NCBI GenBank assembly: GCA_016870175.1
Contig: VGCG01000003.1
Span: forward strand, 23,885 to 87,884
DNA: 64,000 nt
Direction: 5' to 3'
DNA from: Alphaproteobacteria bacterium
GTDB lineage: Bacteria; Pseudomonadota; Alphaproteobacteria; Pelagibacterales; Pelagibacteraceae
Part shown: positions 7,990 through 17,501 of the stretch, in pieces
Layout of the letters: the number at the start of each line of letters is the position of its first letter
How positions within the stretch are numbered: the stretch's first letter is position 1
Translations under genes and position numbers: made by a program
The notes under the pieces: generated by a model
The model's database searches: none
Seen by the model: only the letters and a program-made list of their open reading frames with translations
What the model was told of the DNA's origin: nothing

Positions 7990-8388
7990 ATGGATCTAAG
8001 AATTTTAGAAATTGCCGCTAGAACTGAGAATAATAAAATACTCGATAATTATACACACAAATCTAAAAATAAAAATCCAGTTTGTGGCGATGAAATGGAA
8101 ATTTGCTTATTAGTTGAAGACAATGTTGTTAAAGATATTGGATATCAATGTAAATCTTGTGTTTATTGTCAGGCTTCTGTGAGTTTAGTGTCAAGAAAAA
8201 TTAAAAATAAAAAAATTGATGAAATTAAGAATTTTATCCATACTGTCGAAAATCTTTTCAATAATGCAAAAGTAAATCTAGACAAAAACTGGGATGATCT
8301 TGTTGAGCTTTTTGATAAAAAAAATTTATCAAGAAAAGATTGTTTGCTACTGCCACTTAAAACAGTTCTTAAAGCTCTTAAGTTATAA
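7990..8388 (+). CDS. IscU/NifU-N-like iron-sulfur scaffold linked to formate dehydrogenase
   Basis: The family is recognised from PVCGDEMEICL (C32, D34) and YQCKSCVYCQASVS (C54, C57, C60), which correspond to the cluster-binding Cys/Asp and the CGSAIAS-type Cys of IscU; a third ligand position is filled by C118 in RKDCLLLP. Two extra cysteines around C57 are unusual. At 132 aa it is IscU-sized. The protein probably assembles Fe-S clusters for the many centres of the formate dehydrogenase encoded just downstream; fdhD follows after 17 nt. It could also be a degenerate scaffold with a narrower delivery role. ATG at 7990. Confidence 0.8.
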   Translation: MDLRILEIAARTENNKILDNYTHKSKNKNPVCGDEMEICLLVEDNVVKDIGYQCKSCVYCQASVSLVSRKIKNKKIDEIKNFIHTVENLFNNAKVNLDKNWDDLVELFDKKNLSRKDCLLLPLKTVLKALKL

Positions 8389-8405
8389 ATGATTAAAACA
8401 ATTTA

Positions 8406-9248
8406 ATGAATAATAAATATAAAGTTTTAAAATTTAAATCTAATAGATTTGAAAAAATTGAAGATTTAATTTCAATAGAGGAGCCATTAGAGATCTCTTT
8501 AAAATTTAAGAATGATCAAAAATGGGTTACCCAGATTTTATCCATTACTATGAGATCTCCAGGGGATGATAAAGATTTAGTTAGAGGTTTTTTATTTAAT
8601 GAACAAATTGTTCAAGATATTAATCACATAGATTCAATTGAAAGTTTTGGGGATCAAGTTGGTAAATATAAAATTCAAAATAGAATTTTAGTTACATTAA
8701 ATAATTCTAAAAATGTAAATATCAATAAAATTAAGAGAGATTTTTTAACTAATTCCTCATGTGGCGTTTGCGGTAAATCATCATTAGACGCACTTGAAAT
8801 TATAAAAACAAATAAAACATTTAGTTCTGAACCAAAGATAACCAAAGAGATAATTATGCAGTCTCCGAGAATTTTGAGAGAAAACCAATCTGAATTTTCT
8901 AAAACAGGTGGCATCCATGCAAGTGGCCTTTTTAAAAGTAATGGTAGTTTGATAGCACTTAAAGAAGATGTGGGGCGGCACAACGCTCTAGATAAACTCG
9001 TGGGACATGTATTAATAAAAAATAAATTAGATCCTAAAAATCAATTTATTGCATGCTCGGGCCGACTGAATTTTGAATTAGTTCAAAAAGTCTTGATAAC
9101 TAATATTGGGATAATGATTGGTGTTGGTGCACCGACAAGTTTGGCCATTGATCTTGCTAATAAATTTGATATGACCCTCATAGGATTTGTAAAAGATGAT
9201 AGTTTTAACATTTATACAAATAACCAAAAAGTTATTGTAAACAAATAA
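8406..9248 (+). CDS. fdhD: Formate dehydrogenase accessory sulfurtransferase FdhD
   Basis: FdhD passes sulfur from a cysteine desulfurase to the bis-MGD cofactor, a step needed for formate dehydrogenase activity. Key features are TNSSCGVCGKSS with the C119-x2-C122 pair that carries the persulfide, GGIHASGLF, EDVGRHNALDKLVG, and the C-terminal FIACSGRLNFE and GAPTSLAIDLA blocks that form the cofactor pocket. The length of 280 aa is normal. It precedes fdsB by 17 nt in the same direction. Antisense ORFs in this interval have no family features. Confidence 0.95.
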   Translation: MNNKYKVLKFKSNRFEKIEDLISIEEPLEISLKFKNDQKWVTQILSITMRSPGDDKDLVRGFLFNEQIVQDINHIDSIESFGDQVGKYKIQNRILVTLNNSKNVNINKIKRDFLTNSSCGVCGKSSLDALEIIKTNKTFSSEPKITKEIIMQSPRILRENQSEFSKTGGIHASGLFKSNGSLIALKEDVGRHNALDKLVGHVLIKNKLDPKNQFIACSGRLNFELVQKVLITNIGIMIGVGAPTSLAIDLANKFDMTLIGFVKDDSFNIYTNNQKVIVNK

Positions 9249-9265
9249 GCAAAAGAGAAGATTTT

Positions 9266-10921
9266 GTGTCAAAAAACATTAGTAATTTATCGGGAAGAAT
9301 TGGTTTAAAAAATAATTTATTCAAACAAATTTCAGAAAATACTTTAAATAATTCTCCAAAAGATCTTAAAGAAATAGCCAAAGAATTTAATTTGGGTGTT
9401 TCTACACTTCATGGTGCAGAGTCTTTTTATGAATTTTTAAGGCCTTCCCACAGACAAAAGAAGGCATTTGTTTGCAATGGAAGTGCATGTATGTGTGCTG
9501 GAACGCAAGAAAAATTAAAAAACACATTAAAACAAAAACTAGGTGAGGATAAAGTCGGGGAAATGTTTTGCTTAGGCCATTGTTATGAAAATCATGCTTT
9601 TCATTATAATGGTGAAAATTATGCCGGTAAAGATATTGAGAAAATCGATCAAATTTTAAAAGGTGAAGTTTTCCAACAAGATAAATTTTTTTCTAAAAGT
9701 TTTGCTACGACAAGTTTTTTAATGGACGACAAGCTATCTTCTATTAATCAATTCAAAGATCAATTAACTAGATTTTTAAAAGTAGATAAAAAAGAAATAA
9801 TAAAATCTTTACTGGAGTCTAATCTTACAGGAAGAGGTGGCGCAGGTTTTCCAACTGGGATGAAATGGGATTTGTGCAGTAAAGCCAGTGGAAATAAAAA
9901 ATATGTTATTTGCAATGCCGACGAGGGCGACTCAGGTGCATTTTCTGATAGATATCTATTAGAAGACCAGCCATTAAAAGTTTTATTTGGTATGGTTATT
10001 TGTGGATATGTTATTGGAAGCAATGAAGGCGTCTTGTACATAAGAGGTGAATATCCCAAATCAATTGAGGCTATCAATGGTTGTATTAATGAACTTAAAA
10101 AAACCAATTTAATTGGAGAAAATATTTTAGGAACCCAATTTTGTTTTGATCTTAATATTTGCATAGGCCAAGGAGCATATATATGTGGTGAGGAAACAGC
10201 TTTAATTGCCTCAATAGAAGGTAGACGAGCCGAGGTAGATGTTCGACCTCCATTTCCTGTTACAGAAGGATTGTATAAAAAACCAACTGTAGTTAATAAT
10301 GTAGAAACATTAGCTGCTGCAAGTGGAATTTTAATTAATGGTGCTGAAAAATTCTCAAGAATAGGGAATAAAAAATCAGCCGGTACAAAACTTGTTTGTC
10401 TTGATAGTTTTTTTAATAATCCTGGTGTTTATGAAATAGACATGGGGACACCTATGAAAAAAATATTTAATGAAATTGGCGGTGGGTACAAAAAACCCAT
10501 TAAAGCTTTTCAAATAGGTGGGCCTTTAGGAGGAGTTGTTCCTTTAAATGAAATTGATAATTTAAACTTAGATTTTCAAGAATTTACTTCTAAAGGTTTT
10601 ATGTTGGGTCACGCAAGTGTTGTTAGTATTCCAAAAGATTTTTCGATGATTGAGTATATTCATCATTTATTTAAATTTTCTGCAGAAGAGTCGTGTGGTA
10701 AATGCTTTCCAGGAAGACTTGGATCATATAGAGGTAAAGAAATGTTTGACCAAGCAAAAAATAAAACTGCTAAAATTCCACTAAAATTACTTAACGAATT
10801 ACTAATTACCATGCAAAAAGGTTGTTTATGTGCTCTTTGTGGAGCAATCCCTACTCCTATTTTGAATATTCTTAAGTACTTTGGAGATGAAATGAAAAAT
10901 GATATAGTTAAAGATAATTAA
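9266..10921 (+). CDS. fdsB: NAD-dependent formate dehydrogenase beta subunit (FdsG-FdsB fusion)
   Basis: It starts at GTG 9266. Residues ~1-135 are a NuoE/FdsG-like [2Fe-2S] thioredoxin-fold domain with ligands C70, C75, C102 and C106. Residues ~150-551 are NuoF/FdsB-like: GRGGAGFPTG (189-198) for FMN/NADH, CNADEGDSGAF, YICGEETALIASIEG, and a C-terminal [4Fe-4S] region beginning ESCGKC (C477, C480) and ending GCLCALCG. Electrons pass from the molybdenum subunit to NAD+. In Rhodobacter and Cupriavidus FdsG and FdsB are separate proteins; here they are joined, as in some HoxF-type proteins. The stop overlaps the fdsA start by one base (TAATG). No fdsD-like gene follows. Confidence 0.93.
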   Translation: MSKNISNLSGRIGLKNNLFKQISENTLNNSPKDLKEIAKEFNLGVSTLHGAESFYEFLRPSHRQKKAFVCNGSACMCAGTQEKLKNTLKQKLGEDKVGEMFCLGHCYENHAFHYNGENYAGKDIEKIDQILKGEVFQQDKFFSKSFATTSFLMDDKLSSINQFKDQLTRFLKVDKKEIIKSLLESNLTGRGGAGFPTGMKWDLCSKASGNKKYVICNADEGDSGAFSDRYLLEDQPLKVLFGMVICGYVIGSNEGVLYIRGEYPKSIEAINGCINELKKTNLIGENILGTQFCFDLNICIGQGAYICGEETALIASIEGRRAEVDVRPPFPVTEGLYKKPTVVNNVETLAAASGILINGAEKFSRIGNKKSAGTKLVCLDSFFNNPGVYEIDMGTPMKKIFNEIGGGYKKPIKAFQIGGPLGGVVPLNEIDNLNLDFQEFTSKGFMLGHASVVSIPKDFSMIEYIHHLFKFSAEESCGKCFPGRLGSYRGKEMFDQAKNKTAKIPLKLLNELLITMQKGCLCALCGAIPTPILNILKYFGDEMKNDIVKDN

Positions 10922-13689
10922 TGAGCTCCGAAAAAAGAAAAATAGCCTATATAGATGGAAAACCATATGAAATTGGTCTTAACCATACATCAATTTTAAA
11001 GTTTGTTAAAAGTTATGTTGGTGAGAAAAAGGTACCTTCGCTATGTGATGATCCTAATCTTGCGCCTTATGGTGCGTGCAGAATTTGTTCAGTTGAAGTT
11101 GCTTTAGTAAAAGATGGACCTACAAAAGTAGTTGCTTCTTGTCATACTCCTGTGGTTGAGAATCAACATATTTTTACAAACAATGAAAATTTAACAAATC
11201 TTAGAAAAAATATTATTGAATTAGTCTTAACAGACCATCCAATGACTTGTGGCACTTGTGAGGTAAATAACAATTGTGAACTTCAAACTGTAGCAAATGA
11301 TTTAGGCATATCAGATCATCGATATAATAATCCAAAACAACACAAAGGCATTCCAAGAGATACTTCTCATGATTACATGAGAATGAATTTGGATAACTGT
11401 ATTAATTGTGGAAGATGTGTAAGAGCATGTGACGAAATTCAAGGATCATTTGTTTTAACAATGTCGGGGAGAGGCTTTGAGTCTAGGATTACAGCTGATA
11501 ACGATATGCTTTTTGGTGACTCGTCTTGCGTTTCATGTGGCGCATGCGCACATACATGTCCAACAGATGCTATCTCTGATGTTTTTCAATCTAAATCTGC
11601 TGAAGTCGACAAAAAAGTTAGAACGACATGTTCATATTGTGGAGTGGGTTGCAACCTTGAGGCTTCAATTAAAGATAACAAAGTAGTTGCAATTGATACT
11701 CCTAAAGAAACAGAAGTTAACGCTGGTCACACTTGTATAAAAGGAAGATATGCTTTTGGCTTTTATGATCATCCTGACAGATTAAAAACGCCTCTTATTA
11801 GAAGAAATGGTAAATTTGAAAAAGCCACATGGGATGAAGCTTACGATTTTATCAAAAAAGAAATGAATCGAATTATTAAAAATAATGGCCCAGATGCAAT
11901 TGCTGGTATTTCATCGGCAAGATGCACTAACGAAGAAAACTATATTTTTCAAAAAATGATTAGAGCTGTTGTTGGTACCAACAGTATAGATTGTTGTGCA
12001 AGAATTTGTCACTCACCTACTGCATGGGGAATGCAACAAACTTTCGGGACTGGCGCTGCAACTAATTCAACTGAAGATATTTATCATGCAGATTTATTTT
12101 TAATCATTGGTGCAAATCCAACAAATGCTCACCCAGTAACTGGTGCAAAAATTAAACAGCAAGTCATGAAAGGAAAAAAATTAATTGTTTTAGATCCAAT
12201 TACTACTGAACTTGCCAAACTAGCTGACTATCATATTAAGCTAAGACCAGGAACTAACGTAGCGGTATTAAATATGATGCTACACTTCATCGTTAAATCC
12301 AAATTGTATAATTTAGATTTTGTAAGAGATAGAACTGAGGGTTTTGACAATTTTATTAGAGAAATTGAAAGACAAGATGTTGATCATTTAGCAAAAGTAG
12401 CTGGAGTTGATAAACAATTAGTTAAAGAAGCTGCAATTGCCTATGCCACAGCAAAAAATTCAATAGAATTTCACGGCTTAGGAGTAACTGAACATGAACA
12501 GGGCTCAAAAACAGTGATGTTAATAGCAGATCTTGCAATGATTACAGGAAATATTGGGAGAAGAGGTGTTGGAGTAAATCCACTTAGAGGTCAAAACAAT
12601 GTTCAAGGTGCTGCAGATATGGGGTGCCAACCTCATCAAGGGGCTGGTTACTTTGAAGTTGCAGACGAAAAAATTCAAAAATTCTATAGTGAAAAATACG
12701 GTGTAACCCACCCAACAAAACCTGGATTAAAAATTCCAGAAATGTTTGAAGCTGCAATTAAAAAAGAATTAAAAGCAGTGTGGATAATAGGAGAAGACAT
12801 TGTTCAAACAGATCCTAATAGTGCCCATGTAGTCGAAGCTATGAATTCTTTAGAATTATTAGTCGTTCAAGAAATTTTTATGAGCGAAACTGCAAAACTT
12901 GCTACTGTAGTTTTGCCAGGTACAACATTCTTAGAAAAAAATGGTACTTTTACCAACACGGAAAGAAGAATTCAAAGAGTAAACCAAGCTGTCCCGCCAT
13001 TACCAGGAACAAAACCAGATGGAGAAATTGTAACTGATATGATGCAAAAACTTGGATTTAATCAACCCACTTATGATGCTGATCAAGTCTTACAAGAAAT
13101 TGCAGATATCGTTCCGTTCTTTAAAGGAGTTACAAGAGAAAGACTAGGTAAATTCGGCTTACAATGGCCAGTAAATGAAGATGGCACAGATACGAAAATT
13201 TTACATACAAAAACTTTTAAACTTGGCAAAGGTCGTTTAAAAAACTTTGATTGGAAAGAGTCTACCGAAATAGAAAAAAATAAAAAAAAATTTCCATTAA
13301 TTCTTACAACTAGTAGAGTTTTGCAGCATTATAATTGTGCAACTATGACCAGAAGAACAAAAAATATTAACATAGTAAATGAAGATATTCTTTTGATGCA
13401 TCCTAAAGATGCTGCAGATAGAGATATTAATACAGGTGACATTGGAAGATTATATTCTGGCAGAGGAGAAGTTGCTCTTAAAGTCGAGGTGACTGATAAA
13501 GTTAAACAAGGAATTGTTTTTACAACTTTTCATTTTCCAGAACACATGGTTAATATGGTTACAGGCCATGGTAAAGATGAAGAAACTAAGTGTGCAGAAT
13601 ACAAGGTTTCCTCTGTAGAAGTTCAAAAAATTTCAAATCAATTTAAAACAATTGTTGAACCAAAAGAAAATCAAGCAGAAGTCAGTTAA
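10921..13689 (+). CDS. fdsA: Formate dehydrogenase catalytic (alpha) subunit, Mo-bis-MGD
   Basis: The protein oxidises formate to CO2. A NuoG-like N-terminus holds a [2Fe-2S] site (C42, C53, C56, C74), a His-ligated [4Fe-4S] site (H106, C110, C113, C119) and two ferredoxin-type [4Fe-4S] sites (C160/163/166/170 and C203/206/209/213). A fourth cluster (C237, C240, C244 and C at ~272) opens the molybdopterin oxidoreductase part. The active-site metal ligand is C363 in CARICHSPT; the codon is TGT, so it is a cysteine and not a selenocysteine enzyme. The MGD-binding C-terminal domain ends near residue 900. The length of 922 aa fits soluble NAD-linked enzymes. It is translationally coupled to fdsB. 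Confidence 0.95.
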   Translation: MSSEKRKIAYIDGKPYEIGLNHTSILKFVKSYVGEKKVPSLCDDPNLAPYGACRICSVEVALVKDGPTKVVASCHTPVVENQHIFTNNENLTNLRKNIIELVLTDHPMTCGTCEVNNNCELQTVANDLGISDHRYNNPKQHKGIPRDTSHDYMRMNLDNCINCGRCVRACDEIQGSFVLTMSGRGFESRITADNDMLFGDSSCVSCGACAHTCPTDAISDVFQSKSAEVDKKVRTTCSYCGVGCNLEASIKDNKVVAIDTPKETEVNAGHTCIKGRYAFGFYDHPDRLKTPLIRRNGKFEKATWDEAYDFIKKEMNRIIKNNGPDAIAGISSARCTNEENYIFQKMIRAVVGTNSIDCCARICHSPTAWGMQQTFGTGAATNSTEDIYHADLFLIIGANPTNAHPVTGAKIKQQVMKGKKLIVLDPITTELAKLADYHIKLRPGTNVAVLNMMLHFIVKSKLYNLDFVRDRTEGFDNFIREIERQDVDHLAKVAGVDKQLVKEAAIAYATAKNSIEFHGLGVTEHEQGSKTVMLIADLAMITGNIGRRGVGVNPLRGQNNVQGAADMGCQPHQGAGYFEVADEKIQKFYSEKYGVTHPTKPGLKIPEMFEAAIKKELKAVWIIGEDIVQTDPNSAHVVEAMNSLELLVVQEIFMSETAKLATVVLPGTTFLEKNGTFTNTERRIQRVNQAVPPLPGTKPDGEIVTDMMQKLGFNQPTYDADQVLQEIADIVPFFKGVTRERLGKFGLQWPVNEDGTDTKILHTKTFKLGKGRLKNFDWKESTEIEKNKKKFPLILTTSRVLQHYNCATMTRRTKNINIVNEDILLMHPKDAADRDINTGDIGRLYSGRGEVALKVEVTDKVKQGIVFTTFHFPEHMVNMVTGHGKDEETKCAEYKVSSVEVQKISNQFKTIVEPKENQAEVS

Positions 13690-13695
13690 ATAAAA

Positions 13696-15144
13696 ATGAC
13701 CATAGGTTGGCATTTTGACAATACCTACGCAAAATTATCTGATACATTCAAAGAAACTATAAAGCCAGTTCCAGTTAAAAATCCAAAATTAGTTATATTA
13801 AATGAGGAATTAGCAAAAGAGTTAGGGTTGGATTTTTCTAAAGTTAACCAAGAAGAGTTATCTAAAATTTTTTCAGGAAACAACTTACCTATAGGGAGTG
13901 ATACAATCGCTCAAGCTTACGCTGGACATCAATTTGGTCATTTTACAATGCTAGGAGATGGAAGAGCAATCCTTTTAGGTGAACATTTATCAAATAAAAA
14001 CAAGCGTTTTGATATCCAATTTAAGGGATCTGGAAAAACCTCTTTTTCAAGAAGTGGTGATGGGCGAGCAGTTTTAGGACCGATGCTCAGAGAATATATA
14101 ATTAGCGAAGCAATGCATGCTCTAAATATTCCAACAACAAGAAGTTTAGCGGTAGTTAAAACTGGAGAACTAGTTGCAAGAGAGGAACTTTTACCAGGGG
14201 CAATCTTAACTCGAATTGCATCAAGCCATATTAGAGTTGGAACTTTTCAATATATTGCGGCAAAGCAAAATTTAGAAGAATTAGTCATCTTAATGAATTA
14301 CACTATTGAGAGACATTTTCCAGAAATTAAATCTTCTAAGTATAAAGCACTAGACTTACTAAATTTATTAATTGAAAAACAATGCCAATTGGTAGTTGAT
14401 TGGATGCGTGTTGGTTTTGTTCATGGAGTAATGAATACAGACAATATGACAATTTCTGGTGAAACTATTGATTATGGACCCTGTGCATTTATGGATCAAT
14501 ATAATCCTTTAACTGTTTTTAGTTCAATCGATCAATTTGGTCGATATGCTTATGCCAATCAACCAAAAATTACAAAATGGAATTTAGCAAGATTTGCTGA
14601 ATGTATTATTCCTTTGATAAACGATGATCAAGACCACGCAATTAAAATTATTACAGATGTAATTGATAATTTTGAAAAAGTTTATGAAAAAAAATGGCTT
14701 AGCATGATGAAAAAAAAACTTGGACTATTCGGTGATGATAAAAATGATAAAAAATTAATAACTGATTTATTAAACTTGATGCAAAACCATCATGCTGATT
14801 ACACAAATACTTTTTGTTATTTAATGAATTTAAAAATTGAGAACGATCAAATATTTAACAACAAAGATTTTATAAATTGGTTTAATCATTGGGAAAAAAG
14901 AGTAAAAAAAAATAATATTCCAAAGGAAAAATATCTAAAATTAATGCGAAGTCATAATCCATTAGTTATTCCTAGAAATCATAAGGTTGAAGAGGCTTTG
15001 AAGGCAGCTAGTGAAGACAATCTAGATATAATGAATAAATTATTAATAATTTTAAAAAAACCCTACGATTATCAAAATGACATTATTCACTATCAATCAC
15101 CTTCCCCTTTAAGTGAAAAATATCAAACTTTTTGCGGTACTTAA
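13696..15144 (+). CDS. selO: Protein adenylyltransferase SelO (YdiU family)
   Basis: SelO pseudokinases transfer AMP to Ser/Thr/Tyr of target proteins and respond to oxidative stress in other bacteria. Visible family blocks are YAGHQFGHFTMLGDGRAILL, KGSGKTSFSRSGDGRA (glycine loop), GPMLREYIISEAMHAL, and the metal/catalytic segment HGVMNTDNM (H243-M251, with N247 and D249) followed by IDYGPCAF. At 482 aa it equals E. coli YdiU. The C-terminus is FCGT, with Cys third from the end where mitochondrial SelO has selenocysteine. It follows fdsA by 6 nt, so it is probably the last gene of the fdh operon. Convergent with the next gene. Confidence 0.93.
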   Translation: MTIGWHFDNTYAKLSDTFKETIKPVPVKNPKLVILNEELAKELGLDFSKVNQEELSKIFSGNNLPIGSDTIAQAYAGHQFGHFTMLGDGRAILLGEHLSNKNKRFDIQFKGSGKTSFSRSGDGRAVLGPMLREYIISEAMHALNIPTTRSLAVVKTGELVAREELLPGAILTRIASSHIRVGTFQYIAAKQNLEELVILMNYTIERHFPEIKSSKYKALDLLNLLIEKQCQLVVDWMRVGFVHGVMNTDNMTISGETIDYGPCAFMDQYNPLTVFSSIDQFGRYAYANQPKITKWNLARFAECIIPLINDDQDHAIKIITDVIDNFEKVYEKKWLSMMKKKLGLFGDDKNDKKLITDLLNLMQNHHADYTNTFCYLMNLKIENDQIFNNKDFINWFNHWEKRVKKNNIPKEKYLKLMRSHNPLVIPRNHKVEEALKAASEDNLDIMNKLLIILKKPYDYQNDIIHYQSPSPLSEKYQTFCGT

Positions 15145-15147
15145 AAC

Positions 15148-16251
15148 TTATAACACATATGGCTCTGGTCTTGCTTTTTGTCCAAGTACTCTTTCAACCG
15201 CCATACTTGAAATATCAATCGTTTGATAAGCACCAGTGGTAATTAGCTCACTTAACGCTCTTCCAATACCAGGTGCCTGCATTACGCCTCTTCCTGTAAA
15301 TCCTGTTGCCAAATAAACGTTGTCGAATTTAGGATGTTTTCCTACAACAGCATTATGATCTAATCTATTACAATCATAATAACCTGCCCAACCTCCTGTT
15401 AATTTTAATTCTTCAAAAACAGGAATTCTAAGTGCTAAAGCCGGCCAGACTAATTCCTCAAAATCTTCCCATGCTGGCTCTAAATCTTTTGCATCAAACA
15501 CAGATTTAGGTGAACCAGCCAAATACTCTTTTCCCTCTGGTCTACAATAAATTCCTGTAGTTAAATCACCTATTAGAGGCATCTTAGAAATATGTGTCGG
15601 GCACTTTACTCTAAAAACTGTATGTTTTTGTGGTTCAACTGGTATATCCTCGAGCAATTCTTTAGTCCAACAACCTGCTGCAGATATAATAATTTTAGCA
15701 TTAATCTCTGAAAGTGATTTTACATTACCTTTAATAAATTCTGCACCAAGATCGACTGCTTTACTTTTGAGAGCACTATGAAATAAAAAAGGGTCTATCC
15801 ATCCTTCAGTTTGGTTATCGGTAAAAGTAGCTGTTTCAATACCTTTAGTATTTATATAAGAAAAATAATTTGACAATTCAGAACCTTTTACATTCTTTGT
15901 ACCAGCATCACATATTTTGTGATTTTCTAGAGCTTTATATTGTTCCTCGGCATGCTCTGGTCCAAATAATAACAAATAGCCATTTGGAACCATGCTAGCT
16001 GTTGGGTTTGGGTTTTTTTTGGTTTTTAATAAATGAGGTATTTGAAAAATAAATTCTCTTGCAAATTTTCCCAGTAGTATATTTTCTTTTTGCAAAAATT
16101 GTCTTCTAAAACCACCTAAAGACAATGGAAAGGATGCTGTTTTGTAAGTTGGATCCTTTTCAATAACTTTAACTTTTCGACCTGCCTTTGCTAAAAAATA
16201 AGCAGAAGAAACACCTATAATGCCTCCACCAACAATAACAACGTCATCCAT
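15148..16251 (-). CDS. FAD-dependent amine/amino acid oxidoreductase (DAO family, SoxB/FOXRED1-like)
   Basis: A dinucleotide-binding motif VVIVGGGIIGVSSAYFLAKA opens the protein and the DAO-family end GGWAGYYDCNRLDHNAVVGK...ATGFTGRGVMQAPGIGRALSEL (read in pieces) closes it. Enzymes of this type oxidise secondary or tertiary amines such as sarcosine, proline or dimethylglycine, or D-amino acids. The start is ATG at 16251 with no signal peptide, so it acts in the cytoplasm. It stands between selO (convergent) and tspO (same strand, 2 nt apart). Sarcosine from creatinase 10 kb away is one possible substrate, but no partner subunits (soxA, soxG, soxD) are present, so the substrate stays open. Confidence 0.8.
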   Translation of the reverse strand: MDDVVIVGGGIIGVSSAYFLAKAGRKVKVIEKDPTYKTASFPLSLGGFRRQFLQKENILLGKFAREFIFQIPHLLKTKKNPNPTASMVPNGYLLLFGPEHAEEQYKALENHKICDAGTKNVKGSELSNYFSYINTKGIETATFTDNQTEGWIDPFLFHSALKSKAVDLGAEFIKGNVKSLSEINAKIIISAAGCWTKELLEDIPVEPQKHTVFRVKCPTHISKMPLIGDLTTGIYCRPEGKEYLAGSPKSVFDAKDLEPAWEDFEELVWPALALRIPVFEELKLTGGWAGYYDCNRLDHNAVVGKHPKFDNVYLATGFTGRGVMQAPGIGRALSELITTGAYQTIDISSMAVERVLGQKARPEPYVL

Positions 16252-16253
16252 GA

Positions 16254-16721
16254 TTAATTTAAATTTAATAAAGCTATATTAAGCACTAATGCAAAAGTAC
16301 TCCAAAGTAAATATGGTATTATTAAATAAAAACTAAATAAATTAACGCGTCTAAATCTTATAATAAGTATTATTATTAAGCCAATTAGAATTAGCAATAC
16401 AACAAATGCTAAAAAAATTTCGTGAAAAACAAAAAAGACAATACTCCAGGTAGTATTAAAAATTATTTGAATAAAATAGATAATAACTGTACTAGCATCT
16501 CGATTTTTGCTATGCCAAAAAAGCCAAATTGCTGATGCCATCATTAAATAAAGTGTGGTCCAAACTGGAGCAAAAATCCAATCAGGTGGATTAAAAAAAG
16601 GCTTTGTAAGCGTTGAATACCAAGGTTCTTTATATTTAATTGTAGCAAACCCACCAATAATTGAAGCTGAAAATGTAATAATTAAAAAAAATATTAATGA
16701 TAAAAATTTATTTTTAAGCAT
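16254..16721 (-). CDS. tspO: TspO/MBR family membrane protein
   Basis: This is a five-helix outer or inner membrane sensor/transporter that binds porphyrins. Family pattern: GGFATIKYKEPWYSTLTKPF, then NPPDWIFAPVWTTLYLMMAS and Trp-rich loops (WLFWH, TTWSIVFF, LLWSTFAL). I chose the ATG at 16721 (155 aa), which puts the first helix right at the N-terminus as in other TspO proteins; in-frame ATGs at 16736 and 16739 and a TTG at 16742 would overlap the leader of the divergent SDR gene, only a few bases away. TspO controls photopigment and oxygen responses in Rhodobacter; here it may handle heme or porphyrin. Probably cotranscribed with the downstream FAD enzyme. Confidence 0.9.
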   Translation of the reverse strand: MLKNKFLSLIFFLIITFSASIIGGFATIKYKEPWYSTLTKPFFNPPDWIFAPVWTTLYLMMASAIWLFWHSKNRDASTVIIYFIQIIFNTTWSIVFFVFHEIFLAFVVLLILIGLIIILIIRFRRVNLFSFYLIIPYLLWSTFALVLNIALLNLN

Positions 16722-16744
16722 ATTGGTAATATACATCATCAATA

Positions 16745-17494
16745 ATGAATAAAAAAACTATTTGGATAACTGGAGGAAGCACAGGTATTGGTAAAGCATT
16801 GGCAATTAAATTTGCAAATGAGGGTTGGAATGTTGCAATTTCAGCCAGAACAGAGGCACAGCTATATGAAATCTCTCAAAATAATAAAAATATTAATGGA
16901 TTTCCTCTCGATGTTACCAATAAATTAAAATGCACAGAAGTTTTTCAGGAAATAAAAAATAAATACCAAGATATTGATATATGTTTTTTTTCAACTGGAA
17001 CATGGGATCCCAAAAAAGAAGAATATATAGATTTAGAACATATTGAAAAAGTATTTAAAGTGAATTTTTTTGGAACTTTAAATAGTGTCAAAGCAGTTGA
17101 AGAATATTTTAAAAATAAAAAAAAAGGCACTATAGCAATTGTCTCATCAATTGCTGGTTATAGGGGTTTACCAAACTCTACCGGTTATGGTCCTTCAAAG
17201 TCTGCATTAAATAATTTAACAGAAAGCCTGTATTTTAATTTTAAAAAATACAATGTTCGGATTTGCTTAGTCTCACCAGGATTTATTAAAACTCCAATGA
17301 CAGATAAAAATAACTTTAAAATGCCTTTTTTAAAAACAACAGAATATGCAGCTAATAAAATTTATGATGGATTAATTAACAAAAAAGTGTTTGAAATTCA
17401 TTTTCCTAAAGAATTAACTATTATATTTAAGCTTCTAAGTTTTTTACCAAACATAATTTACTTTAGATTAATTAAACTACTCACTAAATATTAG
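16745..17494 (+). CDS. Short-chain dehydrogenase/reductase (SDR)
   Basis: A classical SDR: cofactor motif TGGSTGIGKA (9-18), then S135 and Y148-x3-K152 in YGPSKSALNN as catalytic residues. The C-terminus ends in a hydrophobic stretch (IIFKLLSFLPNIIYFRLI), which could attach it to the membrane and suggests a lipid-like substrate. At 249 aa it has normal size. It is convergent, 8 nt apart, with the DUF3833 gene; similar SDR genes accompany DUF3833, CFA-family and DUF1365 genes in other proteobacteria, so it may belong to that lipid-modification set despite the opposite strand. Confidence 0.88.
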   Translation: MNKKTIWITGGSTGIGKALAIKFANEGWNVAISARTEAQLYEISQNNKNINGFPLDVTNKLKCTEVFQEIKNKYQDIDICFFSTGTWDPKKEEYIDLEHIEKVFKVNFFGTLNSVKAVEEYFKNKKKGTIAIVSSIAGYRGLPNSTGYGPSKSALNNLTESLYFNFKKYNVRICLVSPGFIKTPMTDKNNFKMPFLKTTEYAANKIYDGLINKKVFEIHFPKELTIIFKLLSFLPNIIYFRLIKLLTKY

Positions 17495-17501
17495 AAAACA
17501 A

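Noticed and set aside
12007..12009. Possible selenocysteine at the formate dehydrogenase active site
   Set aside because: The codon is TGT (Cys363), and no in-frame TGA is present.
9266..13689. Reading these genes as complex I subunits NuoEF and NuoG
   Set aside because: The adjacency to fdhD, moeA and mobA and the CARICHSPT active-site segment with full Mo-bis-MGD domains identify an NAD-linked formate dehydrogenase.
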